Assembly (NCBI GenBank): GCA_946886185.1 | Contig: CAMPIC010000043.1 | Location: forward strand, 1-11,269 | Length of the DNA: 11,269 nucleotides | Reading direction: 5' to 3' | Source of the DNA: an uncultured bacterium | GTDB taxonomy: Bacteria; Eisenbacteria; RBG-16-71-46; CAIMUX01 | Shown here: positions 1 through 7,030 of the stretch, piece after piece | Numbering within the stretch: position 1 is the first letter of the stretch | Layout of the letters: each line of letters opens with the position of its first letter | Notes under the pieces: generated by a model | Told to the model about the DNA's origin: nothing | What the model saw: the letters and a program-made list of their open reading frames with translations, nothing else | The model's database searches: none | Position numbers and translations under genes: made by a program

Positions 1-1
1 G

Positions 2-133
2 AACCTCGTCGATCCGGGCGCCGGCAGCGTCGTCTTCAACGAGACCGGTCTGAACTCGATCACCTTCCAGGGTGGTCCGACGCCGGTCGTGGAGTCCACT
101 TGGGGCAAGGTCAAGAATCTGTACTTGAACTGA
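2..133 (+). CDS. C-terminal fragment of an unidentified protein (5' end outside window)
   Basis: The frame is open from base 2 to a TGA at 131-133 and gives the last 43 residues of a protein. The visible part is rich in Val, Gly, Asn and Thr, like the end of a beta-rich extracellular protein, and finishes with S-T-W-G-K-V-K-N-L-Y-L-N. From memory, tails of the form TWGxhKxLY occur at the ends of many large secreted proteins from Eisenbacteria-like lineages; I could not check this. No catalytic motif is visible, so no function is assigned. An intrinsic terminator lies 54 bp after the stop, which supports this being a real gene end on the plus strand. Confidence 0.55.
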   Translation, partial: NLVDPGAGSVVFNETGLNSITFQGGPTPVVESTWGKVKNLYLN

Positions 134-186
134 GTCCTGAGGGGAGCGCCTCGCGCTCGCGCGGGGCCTGACTCCTGCCGAATCAT

Positions 187-225
187 CGCGGCCGACTCTC
201 CAAAAGAGCCGGCCGCGTTGTTTTT
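187..225 (+). terminator. Intrinsic terminator of the first gene, overlapping the convergent stop codon
   Basis: A 13-position stem pairs 187-199 with 205-217, with one A-C mismatch at 195/209 and a 5-nt loop at 200-204. It is followed directly by TTGTTTTT at 218-225. The U-rich tract is on the plus strand only, so it fits the gene ending at 133. The minus-strand gene's TAA stop occupies 224-226, inside the end of the T tract. On the minus strand the same hairpin follows that stop but has no U tract, so termination there would be weaker or Rho-assisted. Confidence 0.85.
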
Positions 226-2905
226 ACTGCACTTTCAGCACGCGAGCGGACTCGACTTCTTCATCGCCCGAGCGCATCCGAACGAAGTAGGCCCCGCTCG
301 GGGCCGCATTCCCCCGTTCGGTGCGGCCGTCCCACACGATCGCACCCTCTCTCGAGTCGAGCGAAGTGGACCAGACCTTGCGACCGTCGATCGCGAAGAT
401 CCCCAGCTCGAGGGAAGCTCCCGCCTCGATCGCCCCGAGCCGCCACGCGATTTGGAGCTGATCCCGGAACGGGCTGGGCCCCGTCTTCAACAGGTCCGCT
501 GAGCCAGCGCCGGCGCCGACCTCGGACGGATTCAGCTCCTGGAGCTGGAGGTATCCGATCCGCTGGACGTCCGGATTCCCGCACGATCCATGCATCTGGC
601 TGAACGCGACGATGCAGCGCCCTCCGCCTCCCGCCACCGCGGGAAGATCCTCCGGGAGCGGAGTGTCGGTCACCTGGATTCCCGAAGGATCCGCCACCGT
701 ACCATCCACCTCCACCCGCGCCATGTAGATGTCGCCTCGGAGCTGGTCGACCTCCCCGACATCGCGCATGTCGGACCAGGCCACCGTGAAGAAGCTCCCG
801 CTCCACCCGCACGCGGGGAACATCTGCTCGTTGGGTTCGTCGTTCACCAGGAACTCTGATGTGAGAAAGCTCCCATCCAAGCCGAGGATGCGTCCCTTGA
901 CGGAAGTGTCGGTCGTGCTGATCTCGTCCATCCAGCTCACCAACAATCGATCTTCCCCGAGCGCCACATCGGGATAGTCGGCGTCGCCGGTCTGGCTGAT
1001 GATGAAATAGCTACTCTGAGTTCCGTCGGCGTTGATCCAGATTCCACGCACTGTCGACTGATCGGTGTCGTGATTGGTCTGCCGCTCCCATACGACCAGG
1101 ACTCGGTTGCCCACGGTACGCGCGACCGGGTTGAGGGCAAAGTTGCCGCCCAGCACCGTCGCGCTTCCGATCACGGAGAGATCGGAGCCGCTGATCCGCA
1201 CTCCTTTCATGTCGCGTTGATCCCCGCTGAAGGTGTGCGGATAGGCGACGAAGAAGTCGCCTCCGAGTCCGGCCACGGCGCTTTCCCCGGCATTGTCGGT
1301 GAAGAGCAGAACGGGAGCCGGATCCACCAGAGCGAGATCGGCCGTGAGCCGCCGGCCGTACACGGAACCCGCGAACGTCCACGTCACGAGATAGTGAGTT
1401 CCGTTCCACCCGACTTCCGGTTGAGGAAATCGAGGCTCCGGAAGAGTGCCGACCACGACCGGTTCGAGGTCGATCGGATTTCCTGCGAAGTCGAGCCGCT
1501 GCGCCATGATGCGCGCTTCGCCATGGCCTTCGCTTTCGAACACCGCGAGATGCGTGTTTCCGTCGCTCGCGAACCGCACGTAGGACTGCCGGTTCAGCCC
1601 CAAGCTCACGAGGAACTCCGGACCCGCGCCTCCTGCCGGGTGCAGGACCGCACCTTCCACCGTCTCGAGCGTCTCGGTCGAGAAGCTGCGTGACGACCAG
1701 ATCGCCTGCGCCGTCCCATCCGCCATCGAGGCCACCGCCGGCTTGTATTGATCCTCCTCTCCGTCGGGCGAAATCGCCGAGACGTCGCTGAAGAACCCGC
1801 TCCGATCCATTCGCGCCTGCCAGATGTCCGGACCGCCTCCGCCGGTGTGGTTGCCGGAGATCGTGATCACCCATTCGGCGCCGTTCCAGGCCATGCTCGG
1901 TCCCCGGTAGATGTACCCGCCCGGCACCGGAATCTGGATTCCGTTCGGATCGCGCACCACTCCTCCCGCAGTGACGCGGTACACCTTGCGGGAGTCACGA
2001 TCCCCCACGAGGAAGTCGGTGCCGTCGGTCTCGACGCGGATGAACCAGCTGCCCGAGCCGATATTGAACGGATTCGCATCGAGCGGATTCAGGTCGGAGT
2101 CGAAACGCATCCCTTGCGAGGCGCCGAGGCGCTCCCAGACCAGCAGGAAGGTGCTCCCGTTATACGCGATGTCGGGAGTGGTCGGGCCGAAGGCGTAGGT
2201 CGGGTGCTGGTAGAGGATCAGCGGAGGATCGTCGAGCACTGTTCCATCGGGGGCGATGCGCGTCGCCGAAACGTTCGGCCAACCCACTCCGTTCGGCTGC
2301 CAGGCGATGTCCTGCCAGATCACGACCCAATTGGTGCCGTCGCTGACGACCGACGGATAATCGCCCCCATCGTTGGCCGGATCGTTTCGCTCCAACCGGA
2401 TCGGGATCGGCTCCGGGTCCAGGATCTCCCCGTCCGGAGAGACGCGCCGGGCGAGGATGTCGGTGAAGAAGTACCAGTCGGGTCGCTGGGTCTTATAGAC
2501 GACGAGCCAGTTCTCCCCATTCCACGCGACCTGCGGATATTCCTGGTTGCGCCCCTCGTTCGCGAGCACGATCGGGCAGGTATCGAGCACCACGCCGTCG
2601 CGGCCGATGCGCGCGGCATAGATGTCCTTCTCGTTTCCGGTGAGCGGGTTGTAGGCGGTGTTCACCTGGCCCGAGAGCACCGATCGAACGTCCTCCCAGA
2701 CGGCCAGATAGCTCGATTCCCCCGCCGCGATCTGTGCCCAATCCTGTTCTTCCACCGGCGAGCCCGGCTCGTCGTCTCCCGGGAGAAACTGGATGTCGGT
2801 CGCCACCGGTACCTGACCGAAAGCGCTTCCCGCGAGCATCGTCGACAGACAGGCCAGCGTGATCCGTAGCGCGATGACCCCGCGTCCAGCGGAGATATGA
2901 GGCAT
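224..2905 (-). CDS. Secreted propeller-like repeat protein with C-terminal FlgD/T9SS-type sorting domain
   Basis: A protein of 893 aa. The start at 2905 was chosen over an upstream in-frame start at 2992 because a strong Shine-Dalgarno (AAAGGAGG, 5 nt before the ATG) precedes it and a signal peptide follows at once: basic residues near position 8, a hydrophobic core at about 10-25, and a likely cut after A-F-G at 30. Residues about 55-785 contain about 14 divergent repeats of 40-65 aa with the pattern P-x-V-A-W-N-G-x-x-Y-L-V-V-W, then usually D-I-Y-A-x-R-hydrophobic and D-G-x-hydrophobic-x-D. That spacing resembles beta-propeller blades. Residues about 800-893 resemble the FlgD Ig-like/Por-secretion C-terminal domain: S-P-F at about 810, F-A-I-D-G-R-K-V-W, W-D-G-R at about 868, S-G-A-Y-F-V-R-M near 870-877, and a K-V-Q end. 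Such domains direct export and cell-surface attachment in FCB bacteria. The ligand or enzymatic role is unknown; no catalytic motif is visible. Confidence 0.88.
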   Translation of the reverse strand: MPHISAGRGVIALRITLACLSTMLAGSAFGQVPVATDIQFLPGDDEPGSPVEEQDWAQIAAGESSYLAVWEDVRSVLSGQVNTAYNPLTGNEKDIYAARIGRDGVVLDTCPIVLANEGRNQEYPQVAWNGENWLVVYKTQRPDWYFFTDILARRVSPDGEILDPEPIPIRLERNDPANDGGDYPSVVSDGTNWVVIWQDIAWQPNGVGWPNVSATRIAPDGTVLDDPPLILYQHPTYAFGPTTPDIAYNGSTFLLVWERLGASQGMRFDSDLNPLDANPFNIGSGSWFIRVETDGTDFLVGDRDSRKVYRVTAGGVVRDPNGIQIPVPGGYIYRGPSMAWNGAEWVITISGNHTGGGGPDIWQARMDRSGFFSDVSAISPDGEEDQYKPAVASMADGTAQAIWSSRSFSTETLETVEGAVLHPAGGAGPEFLVSLGLNRQSYVRFASDGNTHLAVFESEGHGEARIMAQRLDFAGNPIDLEPVVVGTLPEPRFPQPEVGWNGTHYLVTWTFAGSVYGRRLTADLALVDPAPVLLFTDNAGESAVAGLGGDFFVAYPHTFSGDQRDMKGVRISGSDLSVIGSATVLGGNFALNPVARTVGNRVLVVWERQTNHDTDQSTVRGIWINADGTQSSYFIISQTGDADYPDVALGEDRLLVSWMDEISTTDTSVKGRILGLDGSFLTSEFLVNDEPNEQMFPACGWSGSFFTVAWSDMRDVGEVDQLRGDIYMARVEVDGTVADPSGIQVTDTPLPEDLPAVAGGGGRCIVAFSQMHGSCGNPDVQRIGYLQLQELNPSEVGAGAGSADLLKTGPSPFRDQLQIAWRLGAIEAGASLELGIFAIDGRKVWSTSLDSREGAIVWDGRTERGNAAPSGAYFVRMRSGDEEVESARVLKVQ

Positions 2906-2910
2906 CGATT

Positions 2911-2918
2911 CCTCCTTT
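2911..2918 (-). promoter_or_regulatory. Ribosome binding site that fixes the start at 2905
   Basis: On the minus strand this reads AAAGGAGG, an almost perfect anti-SD match, 5 nt before the ATG at 2905. The upstream in-frame ATG at 2992 has nothing comparable and would put 29 polar residues ahead of the signal peptide. Confidence 0.8.
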
Positions 2919-2920
2919 GC

Positions 2921-3011
2921 AGCGGCCGAGCGACCGCTATGCGCCGGCAAGCGAACAGGCTTGCGGCGGTCGACATGAGGCACGGAAAGCATGGTCGAAT
3001 TCGCTTCGACC
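2921..3011 (-). promoter_or_regulatory. Structured 5' leader: three consecutive inverted repeats before the secreted-protein gene
   Basis: Reading toward the gene, the leader holds three inverted repeats. The first has perfect 7-bp arms GGTCGAA/TTCGACC (2993-2999 and 3005-3011) around 5 nt. The second pairs GCCGGCAAGC (2943-2952) with GCTTGCGGC (2959-2967), with one bulged G and a 6-nt loop. The third has 5-bp arms AGCGG/CCGCT (2921-2925 and 2934-2938) and ends 2 bp from the ribosome binding site. As RNA they could form three hairpins; the first could also be a dyad operator in DNA. No convincing -35/-10 pair was found further upstream in 3012-3163. Confidence 0.4.
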
Positions 3012-3163
3012 GGCAGACGGTCGATCCGAGCTGAAAAATACGAGCCAATCGCGGGACGAACGGGATCCAGCGTACTCCGGGCGAGCGAGGGCGGTCATCC
3101 GTATTACCCGAGTGGTCATCCCGGTGGTCGGCGCGAGGGGTCGATCCGAGCGGTAGTAGCGGC

Positions 3164-3219
3164 GGAAGTCAGGCGCGGGAAGTCAGGCGTGGGTAGTCAC
3201 CGGGGAAAGTCAGGGCGGA
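3164..3219. repeat. Imperfect 14-bp tandem repeat across the 3' end of the GT-C gene
   Basis: Two near-identical copies, GGAAGTCAGGCGCG (3164-3177) and GGAAGTCAGGCGTG (3178-3191, 13 of 14 identical), are followed by two degenerate copies (3192-3205 and about 3206-3219) that keep the AGTCA core. The stop codon of the glycosyltransferase gene (3197-3199) falls inside the third copy. The unit is not a multiple of three, so copy-number change inside the coding part would shift the reading frame at the extreme C-terminus. Confidence 0.6.
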
Positions 3220-5320
3220 AGCGCATCACGACCGTAAGGCCGTCGCCGCCGGTATGGACGATCGTGTCCTCGCGCGAATCCAGGAATTCGAGGATGTCTT
3301 CGGGAAGATGGACCGCGGGCCCGTCAGGGTCGCGCCGTGTATAAATGATGTAGGTCGAATGACCGGTGGCGCGCGCGGCGTCGATCGCCTCCTCCAACTC
3401 GGAGCGGCTGGAGAGGATCGGGATCCCGAGGTACCAGTCCACCCGCTGAGAGGCCGCCGGCGCCTTCGATTCCGCCGACTCCGTCGAGGCCGCCGAGGCC
3501 GCCGACTCCGCCGAGGGAGCGAGCGCGTAGACGCCGTAGATCTCGTTCATCCGCAGGTCGCAGCTCAGTCCGTATGGATAGATCTCGACCGGCTCCTTCG
3601 CGATCGCGATGTCTCCGGCAGCTCGATCGGCCAGCACGAAGCGCGCGCAGCTCCCGTAGTCCGCGTAGAAGTGCGAGACCAGATCCGGATCCGAAAGCCG
3701 GTCCCGTTCGTAACCGTAGCCCCGATGAGCCGCCGCCCATGACTGCGCAGGATCGAACTGGTCGCTCACCACGACGAGCGCGATCGCGAGCGCGATAGCG
3801 ACCGCGCCGCGCTGCCAGACTCTTGGCCATCGCGCGGCGACCGCGAGTCCGAGCTCCCGCGCGCAGATCGCGGTCAGGGCTACGAGCGCGGGATTGAGAT
3901 AGTAGGTGTAACGATGGATCACGTACGGGGAGCGGAAGAGGCCCATCGCGAGGAGCGACGCGACCACGAACCCGAGCAGCGTGATGACGCGCGGGTCCCC
4001 CTCCCCTCGCAGGAACCGCGGGAAGATCAGCGCGGATCCTCCGAGAATGATGAGCACCGAGACGGGATGCTGATCGATCACCAGGCGATAGAACGGGACC
4101 GGGATCGCGAAGAAGAGGCGGAGGAAGCGGCGATCGACGACTCCGCCCGGTCCGTGGGCGATCGCCTGCCCGATCAGGAAAGCGGAGACGACCGCGGTCG
4201 CGATGAGCGCGAGCGAGAAGAGCGATCTCCGGAGCGGAAGCGCTGCCGGCCCCAGGAGGGCCAGCAGGCAGAGCGCGAAAAACCCGGCGAAGATGATCTC
4301 GTGGAACGCCAGCGCGAGGAACAGGAGTAGTCCCACGACGCGAAGCAGGAATTTTTCCAGCCCGGCACGCGAGGGCACCCCGGTGCGCGAGGATGGGCTC
4401 GGGAGCCGCAAGAAACTGACAATGCCCAGGGCGGCGGCTGCGATGCCCACGATCGCCACCGATGCGGCCAGCGGCGAGACGCGCCAGAGGTCGTACACGA
4501 TCCAGCGCGCGTGATTGAGGGTCATCTCCGGTAGCAAAGGCAGGCTGATACGGGTGGCATCGCTTCCGATGTCGAGAACCAGCCGGAGGTCGACGCGATC
4601 CTGCATCGCCGGGACCGCACCCGCGACGCGTTCCCACGTCATCCCTACGATCACGGCCGCCACCCCGCCGGCGATCCACCGAAGGGGCGGGCGCGCCGGC
4701 GCGGGAAACAGGAGCGGGACGAGGAAGATCAGGATGAGAGTCGCTCCGAGGTCATGCATCGGCACGGCGATCATGACCAGAACGCAGGCAGTGAGCCAGG
4801 CCGTGCGGCTGTTGCGGATGAGGCTGCGGAGCGCGAAGTAGAGGGCGGCGGAGACGAGCATCACGAACGGGGCGTACATTCGCGCCATGCGGGCGTAGTG
4901 GAGCTCCCAAGGAGAGACGGCGAGGAGGAGCGCGGCGAGGAATCCCGTCGCTCGCCCCGCGATGTCCCGGACCAGGAGGTACACGAAGACGATCGTTCCG
5001 AGAGAAAAGATCAGGCTGGGGAGGCGCAACGTCTCCGGAGTCGCTCCCTGAAAGGAAGCGAACGCGGCGGTCAGGTATGAGTAGGGAAAGGCGCGATCGT
5101 AAACGACTCCCGAGGGGAGAAGCGGTACGCCGTGCTCTTGAATTCCGCGCACCGCGAGCCAGGTCAGATCCTCGTCGATCCAGTAACCCAGCTTTCCGAG
5201 GTTCACGGAGCGGAGGAATGCGGCCAGCGCCACGATGACAAGCAAGAGGAGATCGGCGCGCCGAAGCGGCCAGGCACGCGCGAAGACCGTTCCTACTGCC
5301 AACCGGTCCGATCGGGTCAT
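3197..5320 (-). CDS. GT-C fold membrane glycosyltransferase, ArnT/PMT-like
   Basis: A protein of 707 aa from the ATG at 5320. The frame stays open upstream to 5443, but those codons encode a Pro/Arg/Ser-rich stretch that looks non-coding. After the first membrane helix (about 23-38) comes the acidic motif Y-W-I-D-E-D (residues 47-52), the hallmark of the first periplasmic loop in GT-C transferases that use polyprenyl-phosphate sugars. An R-M-A-R-M-Y-A motif follows at about 145. About 12-14 hydrophobic segments are visible up to residue 520. A periplasmic C-terminal domain of about 185 aa follows, broken at about 603-624 by an Ala/Ser/Glu-rich stretch encoded by 9-bp repeats. The likely role is transfer of a sugar from a lipid-linked donor to a glycan, lipid or protein outside the inner membrane; donor and acceptor cannot be read from the sequence. 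It is divergent from the GT4 gene. No good ribosome binding site lies at the usual distance, so the start is less certain than the family call. Confidence 0.85.
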   Translation of the reverse strand: MTRSDRLAVGTVFARAWPLRRADLLLLVIVALAAFLRSVNLGKLGYWIDEDLTWLAVRGIQEHGVPLLPSGVVYDRAFPYSYLTAAFASFQGATPETLRLPSLIFSLGTIVFVYLLVRDIAGRATGFLAALLLAVSPWELHYARMARMYAPFVMLVSAALYFALRSLIRNSRTAWLTACVLVMIAVPMHDLGATLILIFLVPLLFPAPARPPLRWIAGGVAAVIVGMTWERVAGAVPAMQDRVDLRLVLDIGSDATRISLPLLPEMTLNHARWIVYDLWRVSPLAASVAIVGIAAAALGIVSFLRLPSPSSRTGVPSRAGLEKFLLRVVGLLLFLALAFHEIIFAGFFALCLLALLGPAALPLRRSLFSLALIATAVVSAFLIGQAIAHGPGGVVDRRFLRLFFAIPVPFYRLVIDQHPVSVLIILGGSALIFPRFLRGEGDPRVITLLGFVVASLLAMGLFRSPYVIHRYTYYLNPALVALTAICARELGLAVAARWPRVWQRGAVAIALAIALVVVSDQFDPAQSWAAAHRGYGYERDRLSDPDLVSHFYADYGSCARFVLADRAAGDIAIAKEPVEIYPYGLSCDLRMNEIYGVYALAPSAESAASAASTESAESKAPAASQRVDWYLGIPILSSRSELEEAIDAARATGHSTYIIYTRRDPDGPAVHLPEDILEFLDSREDTIVHTGGDGLTVVMRFRPDFPR
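3471..3515. repeat. Five 9-bp tandem units inside the GT-C gene
   Basis: On the plus strand the units are TCCGCCGAC, TCCGTCGAG, GCCGCCGAG, GCCGCCGAC and TCCGCCGAG, in perfect 9-bp register. On the coding (minus) strand they give triplets of Ser, Ala and Glu in the C-terminal periplasmic domain. Because 9 is a multiple of three, gain or loss of units keeps the frame. Confidence 0.75.
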
Positions 5321-5646
5321 GGGTGGAAGGGCTCGATCCACCTCAGTCGAGCCATCTCCTTGAAACCGGCTCCGGGGAGACCTCATCCCTGGGACCACGG
5401 GCCGAGTCGGTAAGAGAATCGGCCAAGGTGTCCGATAACACAATCACCGCGGGTCGTTTTCTCGCCGCTTGCGGCCGAAGTCGGGGATTGGATCGGTGGA
5501 CGAATCCGGGACGGATCGCGGAGAGCTGCTCCGTCTCCGAGTAGAATGACCGGACGAGTGGCGCGAATACTTCATCGCCACCGGATGCCCGGTAGATCGT
5601 GCCGGCACGGACGGCAAGGCCAGGGAAGGAGCGATGGGCGAGAGCG
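5321..5646. other. Divergent intergenic region between the GT-C and GT4 genes
   Basis: 326 bp with no supported gene. It must hold the promoters of both flanking genes, but no pair of hexamers close to consensus was found. TAGAAT at 5541-5546 (+) is a possible -10 for the GT4 gene but lacks a matching -35. The one clear structure is the 7-bp inverted repeat at 5330-5353, listed separately. An AAGGAG at 5626-5631 precedes an out-of-frame ATG at 5634 rather than the GT4 start. Confidence 0.5.
5330..5353 (-). promoter_or_regulatory. Hairpin in the leader of the GT-C gene
   Basis: Perfect 7-bp arms GGCTCGA (5330-5336) and TCGAGCC (5347-5353) enclose a 10-nt loop, 9 bp upstream of the ATG at 5320. 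On the transcript the loop reads CTGAGGTGGA, containing the only SD-like purine run (GAGGTGG) near this start. If real, the SD would sit in the loop, with its distance to the ATG shortened by folding of the stem. This is inference from the sequence only. Confidence 0.3.
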
Positions 5647-7011
5647 ATGCGAGTCTTGGTCGTGGCCCCCCAGCCGTATTTCCAGGAGCGCGGGACTCCC
5701 ATCGCGGTGCGCCTCCTGGTGCAGGCCCTCGGCGAGAGGGGAGATTCAGTCGATCTCCTCGTCTACCACGAGGGACATGACGTCGCCACCTCGGGAGTCA
5801 CGCTCCATCGGATTCGACCTCGACCGAGTGTGCGCGGCATCCGTCCCGGATTCTCTCTGAAGAAGGTCTACTGCGATCTCTTCTTGATTCCCCGGATCGA
5901 TCGGATGCTCCGCGGAGGTCGCTACGACCTGGTGCACGCCACCGAAGAAGGAGTCTTCCTGGCGCACTGGCTCTGCCGGCGGCACAAGATCCCGTTCGTG
6001 TACGACATGGACTCTTCGATGAGTCACCAGATGCTCGATCGACATGGTTGGCTCGCCCCGCTGCGCCCGCTCCTGGAAAGCGCGGAGGCGCGGGCGATGC
6101 GCGCGGCCGCGGCGGTGGTGCCGGTGTGCGAAGCGCTGGCCGACGTGGCGCGGCGTCACGGAGTGATCGATCCGTTCATCCTCAAGGACGTGTCTCTGGT
6201 CGACGGCGTGGGCACCGGATCCCAAAGCGGGGGCGCTGCGAACGGTGACCCGGCCAGTGGCAGCAAAGCCGCTGGCTCACCGGCCGCGGTTACGGAGTCG
6301 GAGGCAACGATTCCCGGATCAACTTCGGTTTCCGGGTCAGTGCCGGCGGCCACTGCTGATACAACAGCGATTCCTCCGGTGATCGAAGTGCGTGCCGGGA
6401 CGGATTGGCGGGATCGCACCGTCGTGATGTACATCGGCAATCTAGAGCCGTACCAGGGAATCGACCTGCTTCTGGAGAGCTTCCGGCTGGTCCATGCCGA
6501 GAATCCTTCCGCGGGGCTGGTGGTGGTCGGCGGAGTGCCGGCCGACGTCGAGAAGTACCGCCGGCGCGCGAAGGACCTCGGAATCGCGGAGGCGACGCGC
6601 TTTCTCGGACAGCAGCCGGTCGCGCACGTGGACGCGTACATGAAACAGGCCGATCTGCTCGTTTCTCCGCGGATCCACGGGCAGAACACGCCGATGAAGG
6701 TCTATTCGTATCTCGACTCCGGAGTGGCGGTGCTGGCGACGGATCTCCCCACGCACACGCAGGTCATGGATCGAACCATTTCCGGCCTGGCAGCTCCGTC
6801 GTCCGACCCGTTCGCCCGGGAGATGCTCACGCTGCTCGGCTCCCCGGAACGGCGCAAGGAGCTTGCGACTCGCGCCCGCGAGATGATCCGCCGCGAGCAC
6901 AGCTACGAAGTGTTCCGAGCCCGCGTGCACGAGCTCTACGACCGTCTGGAACGGGAGATTTCCTCGAACACGGCGCGCGCCGCCGAGGGCCTGCGGGTCT
7001 CGCCGCGCTGA
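5647..7011 (+). CDS. Glycosyltransferase family 4 (GT-B) with a low-complexity inter-domain insertion
   Basis: A protein of 454 aa. The ATG at 5647 gives the usual GT4 start M-R-V-L-V-V-A-P-Q-P-Y-F, with the family motif Q-E-R-G-T-P-I-A-V-R at residues 13-22. The N-terminal acceptor Rossmann domain runs to about 187. The C-terminal nucleotide-sugar domain starts near 255 (T-V-V-M-Y-I-G-N-L-E-P-Y-Q-G) and includes S-P-R-I-H-G-Q-N-T-P-M-K-V-Y-S-Y-L at about 340-356. The classical EX7E pair is replaced here (Q and S at the aligned places), as I recall for other NTP-K-x-Y-S-Y-L type GT4 enzymes. Residues about 188-243 are an extra Gly/Ser/Ala/Thr-rich linker. It is cytoplasmic and likely moves a sugar from a nucleotide donor to a growing glycan; substrates are unknown. 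The SD is weak at this start: the good AAGGAG lies 15 nt upstream. A GTG at 5599 is the alternative start. Confidence 0.88.
   Translation: MRVLVVAPQPYFQERGTPIAVRLLVQALGERGDSVDLLVYHEGHDVATSGVTLHRIRPRPSVRGIRPGFSLKKVYCDLFLIPRIDRMLRGGRYDLVHATEEGVFLAHWLCRRHKIPFVYDMDSSMSHQMLDRHGWLAPLRPLLESAEARAMRAAAAVVPVCEALADVARRHGVIDPFILKDVSLVDGVGTGSQSGGAANGDPASGSKAAGSPAAVTESEATIPGSTSVSGSVPAATADTTAIPPVIEVRAGTDWRDRTVVMYIGNLEPYQGIDLLLESFRLVHAENPSAGLVVVGGVPADVEKYRRRAKDLGIAEATRFLGQQPVAHVDAYMKQADLLVSPRIHGQNTPMKVYSYLDSGVAVLATDLPTHTQVMDRTISGLAAPSSDPFAREMLTLLGSPERRKELATRAREMIRREHSYEVFRARVHELYDRLEREISSNTARAAEGLRVSPR
6208..6375 (+). other. Low-complexity linker insertion in the GT4 gene
   Basis: This segment encodes about 56 residues made mostly of Gly, Ser, Ala, Thr and Pro, placed exactly between the two Rossmann-like domains. 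It uses A- and T-ending codons more often than the rest of the gene. It also contains an imperfect internal DNA repeat (TTCCCGGATCAA near 6311 and TTTCCGGGTCAG near 6328). In most GT4 proteins this link is only a few residues long. The segment keeps the reading frame and both domains look intact. Confidence 0.7.
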
Positions 7012-7030
7012 CCTCTGCAGCGGAAGGCGC

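Noticed and set aside
2846..2854. Cysteine in T-L-A-C near residue 19 of the secreted protein as a lipobox
   Set aside because: The -3 position is Thr, and the hydrophobic core continues past the Cys to a conventional cut site after A-F-G, so a standard signal peptide fits better.
1748..2869. A 373-codon plus-strand open frame opposite the secreted repeat protein
   Set aside because: It has the composition of a shadow frame (Arg, His, Asp, Val) and no motif, and it lies opposite a strongly supported coding frame with signal peptide and C-terminal domain.
5321..5443. Upstream extension of the GT-C protein to 5443 or 5386
   Set aside because: The extra residues are Pro/Arg/Ser-rich with no similarity to GT-C N-termini, lie ahead of the first membrane helix, and no ribosome binding site precedes either alternative start.
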